Assembly (NCBI GenBank): GCA_031556525.1 | Contig: JAVBSS010000035.1 | Location: 1-51,252, forward strand | DNA: 51,252 nt | Reading direction: 5' to 3' | Origin: JAVBSN01 sp031556525 | GTDB lineage: Bacteria > Bacillota > Clostridia > Lachnospirales > Lachnospiraceae | Shown here: positions 8,788-17,453 of the stretch, piece after piece | How positions within the stretch are numbered: the stretch's first letter is position 1 | How the letters are laid out: every line of letters starts with the position of its first letter | The notes under the pieces: model-generated | Database searches by the model: none | Seen by the model: the letters and a program-made list of their open reading frames with translations, nothing else | What the model was told of the DNA's origin: nothing | Translations under genes and position numbers: made by a program

Positions 8788-9243
8788 ATGAATAAATATG
8801 AAGAGATAGAAAGAAAAAAAGAAAAGAGATATTTATTAGTAAATATTATAATTCCTATTTTATTAGGAGCAGTAATTTACTATTTATTTTCTCCAGATGT
8901 TCTTTTTGTAAAAAGAATTGATTCGATTACAGGTTTGAACTTTCATATTAGAATTGTTGAAAATAGCAATTTGCTGTTTAGCTTTATTAGAAATTTTTTC
9001 TTAGATATGCTGTGGGCATATGCTTTGGTTTTTGCATTATTTTATATTATTGGTGATAATACAGCAAGTTTATTGAAGGTTTTTCTTATAGCATTTTTGT
9101 TCTCATCAGCTATGGAGATTCTTCAGATTACATCTATTGTCAAAGGAACATTCGATTTTTATGATATACTAGTTGAATTTCTAGCTGAGATAGTTGCTGT
9201 TTTTATTATAAAAAAATGTTCATTAGGGAGGAATACAAAATGA
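8788..9243 (+). CDS. VanZ-like membrane protein
   Basis: A 151-residue integral membrane protein with about four hydrophobic helices (20-35, 62-88, 95-112, 128-142). The segment AMEILQITSIVKGTFDFYDILVEFLAEI matches the VanZ-like pattern of Glu-x-x-Gln followed by an Asp-containing helix. VanZ itself raises teicoplanin resistance, but most VanZ-like proteins have no known role. No good ribosome-binding site precedes ATG 8788. The stop codon overlaps the start of the next gene (ATGA, 9240-9243), so the two are translationally coupled. Confidence 0.75.
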   Translation: MNKYEEIERKKEKRYLLVNIIIPILLGAVIYYLFSPDVLFVKRIDSITGLNFHIRIVENSNLLFSFIRNFFLDMLWAYALVFALFYIIGDNTASLLKVFLIAFLFSSAMEILQITSIVKGTFDFYDILVEFLAEIVAVFIIKKCSLGRNTK

Positions 9244-10154
9244 AAAAGAAAACAAAATTAATAGCAGTTTTATTATGCCTAGTACTATTTGCATCTATGG
9301 CTATGGGAAGTGGATCGTCTGATTCAGCAGGAACAAAGGACGTTTCTACTGCTTCGGATGAAACAAAGGAAAATGCAACCGATGATGATAAGGAAGTAGC
9401 TACTAGTACAGATACAACAATTGAGGAAGCAGTTATTGTGGATCAAGATGGTATTGTTATTACAGCTCTAGAGTATACAACAGACTCTATTTGGGGGGAA
9501 GGAATTAAACTTCTTGTTGAGAATAACTCTGAAAAGAATGTTACTGTAAGTTGTAAATCTTTAATAGTAAATGATTATATGATTTCAGATTTATTTGTAT
9601 CAAGTGTAGCTGCTGGTAAGAAAGCTAACGAAACAATGTATTTATCAAGTGCTGCATTAAAGGCTGCTGGTATTGATTCAGTTGGACAGATTGAGATTTA
9701 TTTCCGTGTATATGATAGTGATTCATATGATGATATATTTAGCACAGAAGTTGTAACAATTCAGACATCAGAATTTGCAAATATGGACACAACACCAGAT
9801 GATGCTGGAATAGAGCTTTATAACGAAGGTGGAGTAAGAATCGTAGGTAAAACTGTTGATGAGAATAGTTTCTGGGGAAGTGCTATCTTACTTTACATTG
9901 AGAATACTTCAGGTATTAATGTAGGTATACGCTGTGAGGATATGTCAATCAATGGATTTATGATGACACCAATCTTCTCATGTGATATATACGATGGAAA
10001 GAAAGCTATTGATGAAATTACAATCTTGTCTAGTGATTTAGAAACAAATGGAATTGAAAGCATTGATGAAGTTGAATTAAAATTCCATATCTATAATGTA
10101 GACACATATGGTACTATTGCAGATACAGAAGCTATTACATTTTCTGCACAATAA
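9240..10154 (+). CDS. Secreted protein with two tandem homologous domains
   Basis: A 304-residue exported protein. Residues 1-21 form a signal peptide (MKKKTK, hydrophobic core, SMA at 19-21). It resembles a lipoprotein leader but has no cysteine at the expected site (AMGSGSS), so it is probably released. A Ser/Thr/Asp-rich linker (24-65) leads to two related domains of about 105 residues: 71-176 and 198-304. Matching blocks are SIWGEGIKLLVENNS / SFWGSAILLYIENTS, MISDLFVS / MMTPIFSC and GIDSVGQIEIYFRVYDSDSY / GIESIDEVELKFHIYNVDTY. Strong AGGGAGG precedes ATG 9240. I do not recognise a named family; ligand binding at the cell surface is a guess. Confidence 0.82.
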   Translation: MKKKTKLIAVLLCLVLFASMAMGSGSSDSAGTKDVSTASDETKENATDDDKEVATSTDTTIEEAVIVDQDGIVITALEYTTDSIWGEGIKLLVENNSEKNVTVSCKSLIVNDYMISDLFVSSVAAGKKANETMYLSSAALKAAGIDSVGQIEIYFRVYDSDSYDDIFSTEVVTIQTSEFANMDTTPDDAGIELYNEGGVRIVGKTVDENSFWGSAILLYIENTSGINVGIRCEDMSINGFMMTPIFSCDIYDGKKAIDEITILSSDLETNGIESIDEVELKFHIYNVDTYGTIADTEAITFSAQ

Positions 10155-10209
10155 ATTTTAGGGGAATTTGAAAACGTGGGTATGTAATACTTTATAAGAA
10201 TTAGAATGT

Positions 10210-10246
10210 ATAGCGTAGCAGTTTTATGACTGTTGCGCTATTTTTG
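10210..10246 (+). terminator. Intrinsic terminator
   Basis: TAGCGTAGCAGT pairs imperfectly with ACTGTTGCGCTA around a short loop and is followed by TTTTT. It ends the VanZ-like/secreted protein operon. Confidence 0.85.
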
Positions 10247-10302
10247 TGCGCTATAATTCTTTGAAATGTAACTGCTGTTTGAGTCGAATAAGACAACTTA
10301 TT

Positions 10303-10336
10303 TTGGTATTTGATTTTAATCTGTATATAATATAAT
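10303..10336 (+). promoter_or_regulatory. Putative promoter of the ECF sigma operon
   Basis: TTGGTA at 10303-10308 with TATAAT at 10326-10331 (17-base spacer); a second overlapping TATAAT lies at 10331-10336. The start codon is about 95 bases downstream, so a leader of some 85 bases is implied. Confidence 0.5.
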
Positions 10337-10429
10337 ATTTATAAAAATGAACCTTTTATACATATATGAAAATATATAAGTGAAGGGCAATGTGAAAGTC
10401 CTATTTTGACGTCAGATTTGGAGAAAAAC

Positions 10430-10951
10430 ATGAACCGAGAACAAGTTGAAAAACATATAGAGGAATATGGTAGAGATGTCTATTCATTTTGTACATATCT
10501 CACACGTAATAAAGAGGATGCTGATGATCTATATCAACAGACATTTCTTGTTGCGATACAAAAGAATGATTTAGATGATGATAATAATCCTAAGTCTTAT
10601 CTTATAACCATAGCGGCAAACATATGGAATAACCATAAACGAAAATACTTATGGAGAAAAAAGAAAGCGGATATTGTCTATTTACAAAGTGAGGATATGG
10701 AGAGCATTGCAGATGAAGGAGAATCTGCTTGCGAAACTGTAGTTAAACATGATGAGATGGAAACTGTACGAAAATTTGTAGACCAACTGCCAGATAAGAT
10801 GAAAATTGTTGTTTTGATGTACTACATGGAAGAGCTATCGGTGGATGAAATAGCAAAGGCATTAAATATTCCAACCGGTACGGTTAAAAGTAGAATGCAT
10901 CAAGCGAAAGTAAGATTAAGAGAAAGGCTGGATGAGTATAATGAAAGATAA
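10430..10951 (+). CDS. RNA polymerase ECF-type sigma factor
   Basis: A 173-residue sigma-70 family protein with only the two ECF regions. Region 2 spans about 14-80 (VYSFCTYLTRNKEDADDLYQQTFLVA at 17-42, then a basic stretch HKRKYLWRKKK). Region 4 spans about 112-167 with the HTH MYYMEELSVDEIAKALNIPTGTVKSR (130-155). ATG 10430 is preceded by GGAG at six bases; an upstream TTG at 10406 lacks support. The next gene overlaps its end and encodes a one-helix membrane protein, the usual arrangement for an anti-sigma partner. Confidence 0.93.
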   Translation: MNREQVEKHIEEYGRDVYSFCTYLTRNKEDADDLYQQTFLVAIQKNDLDDDNNPKSYLITIAANIWNNHKRKYLWRKKKADIVYLQSEDMESIADEGESACETVVKHDEMETVRKFVDQLPDKMKIVVLMYYMEELSVDEIAKALNIPTGTVKSRMHQAKVRLRERLDEYNER

Positions 10952-11780
10952 TATGGATATTTTACTTGGAAACGCATTAAAACCGTGCATTTCCCCAAGT
11001 GTAGAAATTAATGAAGAGATTCTAAATATGAGTACAAGAAAATCAGAACACAGAATTATGAGTACAGCATTTAGATTAGCAAAAGTTGCAGCCGTTTTTA
11101 TTGCAATTATTAGCATGAGTAGTGTAGTAGTATATGCAGCAAATAAGATTATTAAGGAAGTATTTGTTACGGATCATGCAATTTCTGTAGGAAATTCTGA
11201 TTATGTAGATGACGCAGCAATTGCAGAGGATGAAGGCGAAGTAGATATTCAGAAAACAGGTCATGAAGATGGTGATGATTCAGTAAATTGGATTTCAAAG
11301 GACGTTGAAGTTGTAAATGGTTATGCAACAAATACTTATTACAAATACAAGGATTATGCAACAGCCATTATGGATGCAGGACTTGATAATTGGTTTAATA
11401 CAACTTATAAAGATGTTGTGAGTGTAGAATATGTTCTTTCAGAAACAAGTGATTTTACGGAAAAGAGCGTATGTGTACGTTATTATTATAATGATGGAAG
11501 CTTTTTCGTATCTGAGAATATTATGACAGGAAATGTTGCAAGTGATGTGGCACATAGTATAAAACTTAAGAACACAAACAATAAGCGTGAGTACACGGCT
11601 ACATCTGGAAATGAATATACACTTATAGATGAGATTACAGAAGAAGATAGTAGAACGATAATAACTACATTTGTTATGATTGCTTATGATGAATATTATG
11701 GATATATATCTTTTGAAAATCTTTCGGATGAGGAAATACAGAGTATTCTTGATACGGTTATGATTGAGTATAGGGATTAA
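10932..11780 (+). CDS. Membrane protein, probable anti-sigma partner
   Basis: A 282-residue protein with a cytoplasmic N-terminus of about 45 residues, one transmembrane helix (about 49-69, LAKVAAVFIAIISMSSVVVYAA) and an external domain of about 210 residues with no family I recognise. It overlaps the sigma gene by 20 bases, or by 11 if ATG 10941 is the true start; both starts have only fair ribosome-binding sites. Topology and coupling suggest that the N-terminus binds the sigma factor and the outer domain senses envelope conditions, but no zinc-binding anti-sigma motif is present. The TAA at 11778-11780 is followed in the same frame by a Fic gene relic. Confidence 0.8.
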   Translation: MSIMKDNMDILLGNALKPCISPSVEINEEILNMSTRKSEHRIMSTAFRLAKVAAVFIAIISMSSVVVYAANKIIKEVFVTDHAISVGNSDYVDDAAIAEDEGEVDIQKTGHEDGDDSVNWISKDVEVVNGYATNTYYKYKDYATAIMDAGLDNWFNTTYKDVVSVEYVLSETSDFTEKSVCVRYYYNDGSFFVSENIMTGNVASDVAHSIKLKNTNNKREYTATSGNEYTLIDEITEEDSRTIITTFVMIAYDEYYGYISFENLSDEEIQSILDTVMIEYRD

Positions 11781-12350
11781 GAATTTGGAGTAGAAAATAG
11801 TGTTGTAAATGTAGATGATATTATTGAAATAACAAATCATTTTCGTGTAATAGATTATGTTATAGAAAATGCAAGAAAACCAATATCTGAAAAAATGATA
11901 AAAGAGCTTCATATGATTTTGAAAAATGGAACTTCTGATAGTCGTGTGTCTTGGTTTGTAGTTGGAGAATATAAGAAGTTACCAAATGAAGTTGGAGGGT
12001 TAGAGACAACCCCGCCAGAAAAAGTTCATGATGAAATGAAAGAATTATTAAAAGAATACAATCAATATGAAGAATATAATATGGATGAGTTATTAGACTT
12101 TCATTATAGATTTGAGCGAATACATCCCTTTCAAGATGGTAATGGACGTGTGGGAAGATTATTGTTACTTAAAGAATGCCTAAAACATAACATTGTGCCA
12201 TTTATAATAGATGATGATTTGAAGCTATTTTATTATAGAGGCTTGCGTGAATGGAAAAGTGAAAAAGGATATCTTAGAGATATGTGTCTTACAGCACAAG
12301 ATACTTTTAAGCAGTATCTAGATTATTTTAAAATTGATTATGACAAATAG
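11781..12350 (+). pseudogene. 5'-truncated Fic family gene
   Basis: The frame encodes the core of a Fic protein with the catalytic motif HPFQDGNGRVGR at 12123-12158, and the family segments KNGTSDSR, VGEYKKLPNEVGG and LLLLKECLKHNIVPFIIDD. Fic enzymes transfer AMP or related groups to protein hydroxyls. Homology is already present from about 11805 (DDIIEITNHFRVIDYVIENA), upstream of the first ATG at 11895, and there is no start codon or ribosome-binding site for that part. It begins immediately after, and in frame with, the stop codon of the preceding gene. About 70 N-terminal residues, including the usual inhibitory helix motif, are missing. If ATG 11895 were used, a 151-residue fragment would result. 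I treat it as a deletion remnant. Confidence 0.82.
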
Positions 12351-12375
12351 ATACAATAAAAATAGAGGTAAAGAA

Positions 12376-13170
12376 ATGATAATAGATTCGCATACACATA
12401 TTGGAAAGTTTAAGGATTGGAATATTTCAATTGACAAACTATATGGAGAAATGTTAAAAAATAAAATAGATCAAGCAGTAGTATCAAATATTGCAGGAAA
12501 CGAATTTGATTATGAGCATATAAGAATAAATGAATATACTGATGTAGAAGTAAATACAAGAACATTAGGTGAAATTAAAAGATATGAAAATGCCTTTAAA
12601 ATGCTTGCATGGATAAGACCGTATTCTGGGCAAGATATAAGTGATATGGAGCATTTTATTAAGAGGAACCGTAATTATGTTGTAGGAATTAAAGTACAAC
12701 CATTTACAGCAAATGTTCCGCTTTTTGATAAAAGATATGATAAGTACTTATCTTTATGTAGAGAATATAAGCTACCTTTTTGTGTTCATACAGAGAATGA
12801 TGGTTATTCAAATATAGAATACGTGGACAAACTAGCAAAAGAAAATGTTGATATTAATTTTATGGCTGTACATATGGGTTTGAATACTAACCATGAAGAA
12901 GCAATAAGATGTATTCTTGATAATCAGAATGTTTATGGGGATACAACTATGGTCAATATAGAAGACATTCTTAATATATTGAATTATGGATGTGAAGATA
13001 AAATATTATTTGGATCCGATGCAGCGGTATTTGGTAGTGATAGTTATAATAGATATAGTAACTTTGAAAAAGAAATAGAATCAAACTTTGGTAAAAGAGT
13101 TGCCAATAAAATATTTTATGAGAATTGCATAAAATTCTTTGGATTGGAGGAATCATGGATAAAGAATTAA
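12376..13170 (+). CDS. Amidohydrolase family protein
   Basis: A 264-residue TIM-barrel metal-dependent hydrolase of the amidohydrolase-2 type. Metal ligands are visible: HTH with H6 and H8 right at the N-terminus (MIIDSHTHIG), H138 (FCVHTEN), H166 (AVHMG) and D215 (LFGSDAAVF). The substrate cannot be deduced. ATG 12376 follows GAGGT by six bases and starts the homology. Its 3' end overlaps the acetyltransferase gene by 16 bases, so the two are likely cotranscribed. Confidence 0.88.
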   Translation: MIIDSHTHIGKFKDWNISIDKLYGEMLKNKIDQAVVSNIAGNEFDYEHIRINEYTDVEVNTRTLGEIKRYENAFKMLAWIRPYSGQDISDMEHFIKRNRNYVVGIKVQPFTANVPLFDKRYDKYLSLCREYKLPFCVHTENDGYSNIEYVDKLAKENVDINFMAVHMGLNTNHEEAIRCILDNQNVYGDTTMVNIEDILNILNYGCEDKILFGSDAAVFGSDSYNRYSNFEKEIESNFGKRVANKIFYENCIKFFGLEESWIKN

Positions 13171-13775
13171 TTTACCCACGAATAGGAGATAATGAAACAG
13201 TATATTTAAAAAATATAATTAGTAATCCAAACATAATTGTTGGAGATTATAGTATGTATAATGATTTTGTAAATGATCCTTGCATGTTTGAAAGGAATAA
13301 TGTTTTATATCATTATCCGGTTAATAATGACAAGTTAATTATAGGTAAATATTGCTCTATAGCATGTGGCGCAAAATTTATCTTTACTTCAGCAAATCAC
13401 TCAATGTCTTCACTTGCAACCTATCCGTTTCCAATATTTTATGATGAGTGGATGTTATCAGGAAGTAATGTAACAGATGCATGGGATAATAAAGGTGATA
13501 TAGTAATTGGTAATGATGTTTGGATTGGTTATGAGGCTGTTATTATGGCAGGAGTTACTATTGGTAATGGTGCGATTATAGGCACTAGAGCAGTTGTAAC
13601 AAAAGATGTTCCACCATATACAATTGTTGGAGGAGTCCCAGCAAAAACAATTCGAAAAAGATTTGATGATGATACTATAGAGCAGTTACAAATGATTGAA
13701 TGGTGGAATTGGGATGAACAGAAAATAAAAGACAATATGCAATATATAATAACAGGTAATATTAAAAAGTTGTAG
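13155..13775 (+). CDS. CatB/Vat-type hexapeptide O-acetyltransferase
   Basis: A 206-residue left-handed beta-helix acetyltransferase of the xenobiotic group, which acetylates streptogramin A (Vat) or chloramphenicol (CatB). The catalytic histidine H82 lies in SANHSM, matching the Vat position, and hexapeptide repeats run from LIIGKYCSIACGAKF (61-75) to IGNDVWIGYEAVIMAGVTIG and GAIIGTRAVVTKDVPPYTIVGG. The tail WWNWDEQKI is also Vat-like. TTGGAGG at 13144-13150 supports ATG 13155. Whether it gives drug resistance cannot be told from sequence; many chromosomal relatives have other acceptors. Confidence 0.88.
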   Translation: MDKELIYPRIGDNETVYLKNIISNPNIIVGDYSMYNDFVNDPCMFERNNVLYHYPVNNDKLIIGKYCSIACGAKFIFTSANHSMSSLATYPFPIFYDEWMLSGSNVTDAWDNKGDIVIGNDVWIGYEAVIMAGVTIGNGAIIGTRAVVTKDVPPYTIVGGVPAKTIRKRFDDDTIEQLQMIEWWNWDEQKIKDNMQYIITGNIKKL

Positions 13776-13782
13776 AGTATAT

Positions 13783-13822
13783 AAAACTCTCATCCTTTTG
13801 GAAACATTAGGATGAGTTTTTT
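13783..13822 (+). terminator. Intrinsic terminator
   Basis: AAACTCTCATCCT pairs with AGGATGAGTTT and leads into T6. It separates the acetyltransferase operon from the Bce-type module. Confidence 0.85.
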
Positions 13823-13953
13823 ATTTCAAACCTTTCACAAACTGTAAGTGTTATATATCAACATAATTTTGTATAATACAAATATAAAGAACATGAATTA
13901 AGCTTAATGTCAAAGAGAATATATAACATAAGTAGAGAAGAGAGGAATATTAA

Positions 13954-14730
13954 ATGAGTGAAAAGATATTTGAAGTCAAAGACCTCAAAAAATATTATGG
14001 AAAAAAAGATTCTATAACTAAAGCAATAGATGGGATAAGTTTTCAAGTAGTAAAAGGTGAATTTGTAGGAATTATGGGAAGTAGTGGTTCTGGTAAGACG
14101 ACACTACTTAATTGTATTGCCACAACAACTAAACCAACATCAGGTAATATCTTATTGAATAATGAAAATATAGAGACTTATAAGGGTAAAAAACTAGCTG
14201 ATTACAGAGGTAAGAAAATAGGATATCTATTTCAAAACTTTGAGTTACTTGAAAATCTAACTGCAAGAGAGAATATAATACTTCCAATAGCTATACACAA
14301 TATGTTAGATGATGATATTGAAGATAGAGTAGATAAATTAGCAAGTTATATGGAAATAGAAGACGTGTTAGATAAGTTCCCTAGCGAAATGTCAGGTGGG
14401 CAAAATCAACGTGTAGCCGCAGTTAGAGCATTAGTATTAAATCCAGAAATAGTTCTTGCGGATGAACCTACAGGAGCATTGGATTCAAAAAATGCTAAAT
14501 CTTTAATGCAAAAACTATCTGATTTAAATGAGGAACAAAAAACAACAATATTAATGGTAACTCATGATGCCAATGCTGCTAGCTATTGCAATCGTATCTT
14601 ATTTATTCAAGATGGAAAGATATTTCATGAAGTAAGAAGAAAATATCCAGAAGAAACCAGACAAGATTTTTATGAGCGAATACTTCAAGTAATGGCACAA
14701 TTGGGGGGAGGAAGTGCAAATGTTCTTTAA
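13954..14730 (+). CDS. BceA-like ABC transporter ATP-binding protein
   Basis: A 258-residue ATPase of the MacB/LolD/BceA group, partner of the FtsX-type permease encoded next. Motifs: Walker A GSSGSGKT (42-49), Q-loop QNFELLENLTARENIILP (from 94), signature MSGGQ (146-150), Walker B LADEP (168-172), and H-loop THD. Together with the permease it would extract or release cell-wall-active peptides from their lipid II-cycle targets. GAGAGGAATATTAA precedes ATG 13954. It overlaps the permease gene by 11 bases. A TATAAT at 13872-13877 is a plausible -10 element for the operon, without a good -35. Confidence 0.92.
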   Translation: MSEKIFEVKDLKKYYGKKDSITKAIDGISFQVVKGEFVGIMGSSGSGKTTLLNCIATTTKPTSGNILLNNENIETYKGKKLADYRGKKIGYLFQNFELLENLTARENIILPIAIHNMLDDDIEDRVDKLASYMEIEDVLDKFPSEMSGGQNQRVAAVRALVLNPEIVLADEPTGALDSKNAKSLMQKLSDLNEEQKTTILMVTHDANAASYCNRILFIQDGKIFHEVRRKYPEETRQDFYERILQVMAQLGGGSANVL

Positions 14731-16765
14731 TTTAGTAAAAACTAATAGTAGAAGAAATAGAAAAGAAAATGCTTTGTTTTTCTCATCTTTAATTATAACA
14801 ATAATATCATTCTATACTATTCTATCATTGGAAAATCAAGATGTAATATTGTTTCTTAAAAAGATGGAAAGTGATGCTATAGATAAATTATTTTTACTTG
14901 TGCCAGCCATATATGCCTTCTCTCTATTTATACTGTTTTTTCTTGTATATTTTGCAGAGAATTATCAATTGAATAGGCGAAACCATGAATTGGGTATGTA
15001 TCTAATGCTAGGAATGAGACGTAATAAATTGCTATTAATGTTGCTTATAGAAGAGATATGGAATAGCATTTTCTCATTAGCAATTGGAATACCTGTAGCA
15101 GTTTTTATATGTGAGATAACAAGTCTCGCAATCGCTAAGATAGTAGGATTAGGAATTGTAGGGCATCATTTTTCTTTTTCTCTTAAGGCGGTAATAGGGA
15201 CAATTATTGGATATATTATAATACGTTTAGCTGCATTAATAATTCTTTGCGGTAAGTTTTCTAAAAAACAAATAAACCAATTGCTATCTGAAGAGCAAGA
15301 AAAGAAACATAAGGAAACAAGTAAAGCAGTAAATATAACACAGCTAGTAGTTGGTGTGATTTTACTTGCAATGGCTTATACAAGTGGAGTTATGGGACTT
15401 GCATGGGTGAATATGAGGCTTATGGGGGCAACTATAGCAGTTGGAACAGGTGGTGTATTCTTATTTTTTCGTGGAATCGGAATTATGTTTCAAAATGTTT
15501 TAAGTAAGAATAAAAATAAGAATGGTTTAAGTATATTTACATTTAGACAAGTGCAAGAGTCAGTGTTTCATAAATCGAATACATTAGCAATATCTTCAAT
15601 ACTAATTATTATGGCAATGTGTTGCTTTGCTTTTGGAATGGCGGCTAGTCTTATGTATGACCTTTCGAAAAGCCATGTGCTCGATTATACCTTTGGCGAG
15701 AATATAGATGTAGAATCAGAACTTGAAGAAAAAGATATTAATAAATATTTTGGAAGCTTATTTGAGATAAAGTTTGCCCATTATCCTTCATATGAAGAAG
15801 ACTCATTTTCAGCACAAGGGATAAGTAATAAAATAATGGGATATAAGGATATAGTGGGAAAGGATACTTTAATAAATAATTTTAAGTATTTTGAACATCC
15901 ATATTTAATTCAATTATCCAGTTATAATGAAATATTAAAATTATCTGGCAAGGAAGAGATAGTATTAGAAGGTAATCAAGTAGCACTTTATAATAATCCT
16001 AATTTTTCATATGAAAACTCGAAAAAAATATTAACCTACGTTCTTAATGAAGGTGCATATGTAGAAATGTATGGTGAAAAATATGAATTATTTAATGAGT
16101 TATGTCAAGAGAATTTAGTAACAGATAGGAGAATATCGATTAGTTATGGTCTTATTATTTCGGATGAATTATATGATAGTTTGACATTAGAAAGTGATAG
16201 ATTTTCATATTGGAACGGGGCACTAGGAAAAGATTATGTAGAAGAAAAGGGATTAATGCAGGCTATTATGGAGGTAAATAATATTTTAAATACAACGGAC
16301 CTAGAATATGAAAGTTACCTACAAAACATGGGAAGAAGTTTGTTTTATACAGTTGCTGCAAGTTATATTACAATATATTTAGCTGCTATATTTCTTGTAA
16401 TATCAAATACTGTATTAGGGGTTCAATTTCTAATGCAACAGCAAAAAACTAAGAAGCGATATCAAACACTAATTAAACTTGGTGCAGATTATAAAGGATT
16501 ATGTAAAACAGCAAGACAGCAAATTAATTGGTATTATTTATTACCTATTGTCGTAGCGACTGTTAGTTCAATATTTGGAGCAAGGACACTGTTTACAGGA
16601 ATAGCCACAGCTACTATGCGGGATTCAGTAGGTTACTTTATGACTATATCCTGTGCTATGATTATATTTTTATATGTGATAGAATTTTGTTATATGATAG
16701 CTGTAAAAAAGATAAGCGATAATAATATAAAGAACATATTGAAAGTAAAGAGAGAGGATAATTAA
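14720..16765 (+). CDS. BceB-like FtsX-family permease
   Basis: A 681-residue membrane protein with the ten-helix BceB layout: early helices at about 18-38, 60-80, 108-132 and 158-178, a middle group to about 312, a large external domain (about 315-540) and the last three helices after residue 548. The external domain is the part that senses or binds peptide antibiotics in BceB. RNHELGMYLMLGMRRNKLL (88-106) is the usual FtsX-type cytoplasmic loop. ATG 14720 is chosen because GGAGG at 14707-14711 is eight bases away; a GTG at 14714 is too close. It is followed after four bases by the response regulator gene. Confidence 0.92.
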   Translation: MFFNLVKTNSRRNRKENALFFSSLIITIISFYTILSLENQDVILFLKKMESDAIDKLFLLVPAIYAFSLFILFFLVYFAENYQLNRRNHELGMYLMLGMRRNKLLLMLLIEEIWNSIFSLAIGIPVAVFICEITSLAIAKIVGLGIVGHHFSFSLKAVIGTIIGYIIIRLAALIILCGKFSKKQINQLLSEEQEKKHKETSKAVNITQLVVGVILLAMAYTSGVMGLAWVNMRLMGATIAVGTGGVFLFFRGIGIMFQNVLSKNKNKNGLSIFTFRQVQESVFHKSNTLAISSILIIMAMCCFAFGMAASLMYDLSKSHVLDYTFGENIDVESELEEKDINKYFGSLFEIKFAHYPSYEEDSFSAQGISNKIMGYKDIVGKDTLINNFKYFEHPYLIQLSSYNEILKLSGKEEIVLEGNQVALYNNPNFSYENSKKILTYVLNEGAYVEMYGEKYELFNELCQENLVTDRRISISYGLIISDELYDSLTLESDRFSYWNGALGKDYVEEKGLMQAIMEVNNILNTTDLEYESYLQNMGRSLFYTVAASYITIYLAAIFLVISNTVLGVQFLMQQQKTKKRYQTLIKLGADYKGLCKTARQQINWYYLLPIVVATVSSIFGARTLFTGIATATMRDSVGYFMTISCAMIIFLYVIEFCYMIAVKKISDNNIKNILKVKREDN

Positions 16766-16769
16766 AATT

Positions 16770-17453
16770 ATGAAGATTGTGGTAGTTGAAGATGATGTCT
16801 ATATGCGTGAAGAACTTGTGTCAATATTAGAAAAAGAGCAGTATGAAGTTTTATGTGTTACTGACTTTAATCAGGCAACTAGGGATATTTTAAAGCAACA
16901 GCCAGATCTTGTACTATTAGATTTGAATCTACCAAATGTATCAGGGTTTGAAATATGTAAGGCTATAAGACAAAAAAGTACAGTTCCAATACTTGTATTA
17001 ACAGGGCGAGATCAGTTAAAAGATGAATTACATGCACTTAATCTAGGTGCAGATGAATATTTGAATAAACCCTGCCATAAAGAGCGATTATTAATTAGAA
17101 TTACTAACCTACTTAGGCGAGCAGAAGATAGAAGTCATTTTATTGAAATACAAGGATTACGTTTAGATGTTCAAACCTATACTTTTTATAGTAATAATGT
17201 TTCGATAATATTTCCAGAAAATCAAGGCAAGATAATGGAACAGCTAATGTCCCATTATGGAGAAAATGTTACAAGCAAGATGTTGGTAGAAACCTTGTGG
17301 GGTGGATTAGATTATATTGATGAAAATGCCCTACAAGTAAATATGACTAGACTTAGAAAGACTATAAGCCAATTAGATATCAATTATAAAATTACAACAA
17401 TTCGTGGCGAAGGTTATCGTCTAGAGTTAATAGGTGAAATGAAAGATGATTAA
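16770..17453 (+). CDS. BceR-like response regulator (OmpR family)
   Basis: A 227-residue two-domain regulator: receiver (1-117) with acidic pocket E7/D8/D9, phosphoacceptor D51 (LLDLNLP), T79 region LVLTGRD and K101 (NKPC), then a winged-helix DNA-binding domain (about 127-225) with LVETLWGG and the RGEGYRL wing. In BceRS systems the phosphorylated regulator activates the adjacent transporter genes. The start codon is rather far from GAGAGGA (about 12 bases). Its end overlaps the kinase gene by eight bases. Confidence 0.92.
   Translation: MKIVVVEDDVYMREELVSILEKEQYEVLCVTDFNQATRDILKQQPDLVLLDLNLPNVSGFEICKAIRQKSTVPILVLTGRDQLKDELHALNLGADEYLNKPCHKERLLIRITNLLRRAEDRSHFIEIQGLRLDVQTYTFYSNNVSIIFPENQGKIMEQLMSHYGENVTSKMLVETLWGGLDYIDENALQVNMTRLRKTISQLDINYKITTIRGEGYRLELIGEMKDD

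Noticed and set aside
11439..11912. 157-codon minus-strand frame opposite the sigma partner gene
   Set aside because: Composition rich in Tyr, Ile, Asn and Cys is typical of the complement of AT-rich coding DNA; no start signal and no motif.
13155..13775. Naming the acetyltransferase as a streptogramin resistance gene (vat)
   Set aside because: The catalytic histidine and layout agree, but chromosomal relatives often do not confer resistance, so only the family is given.
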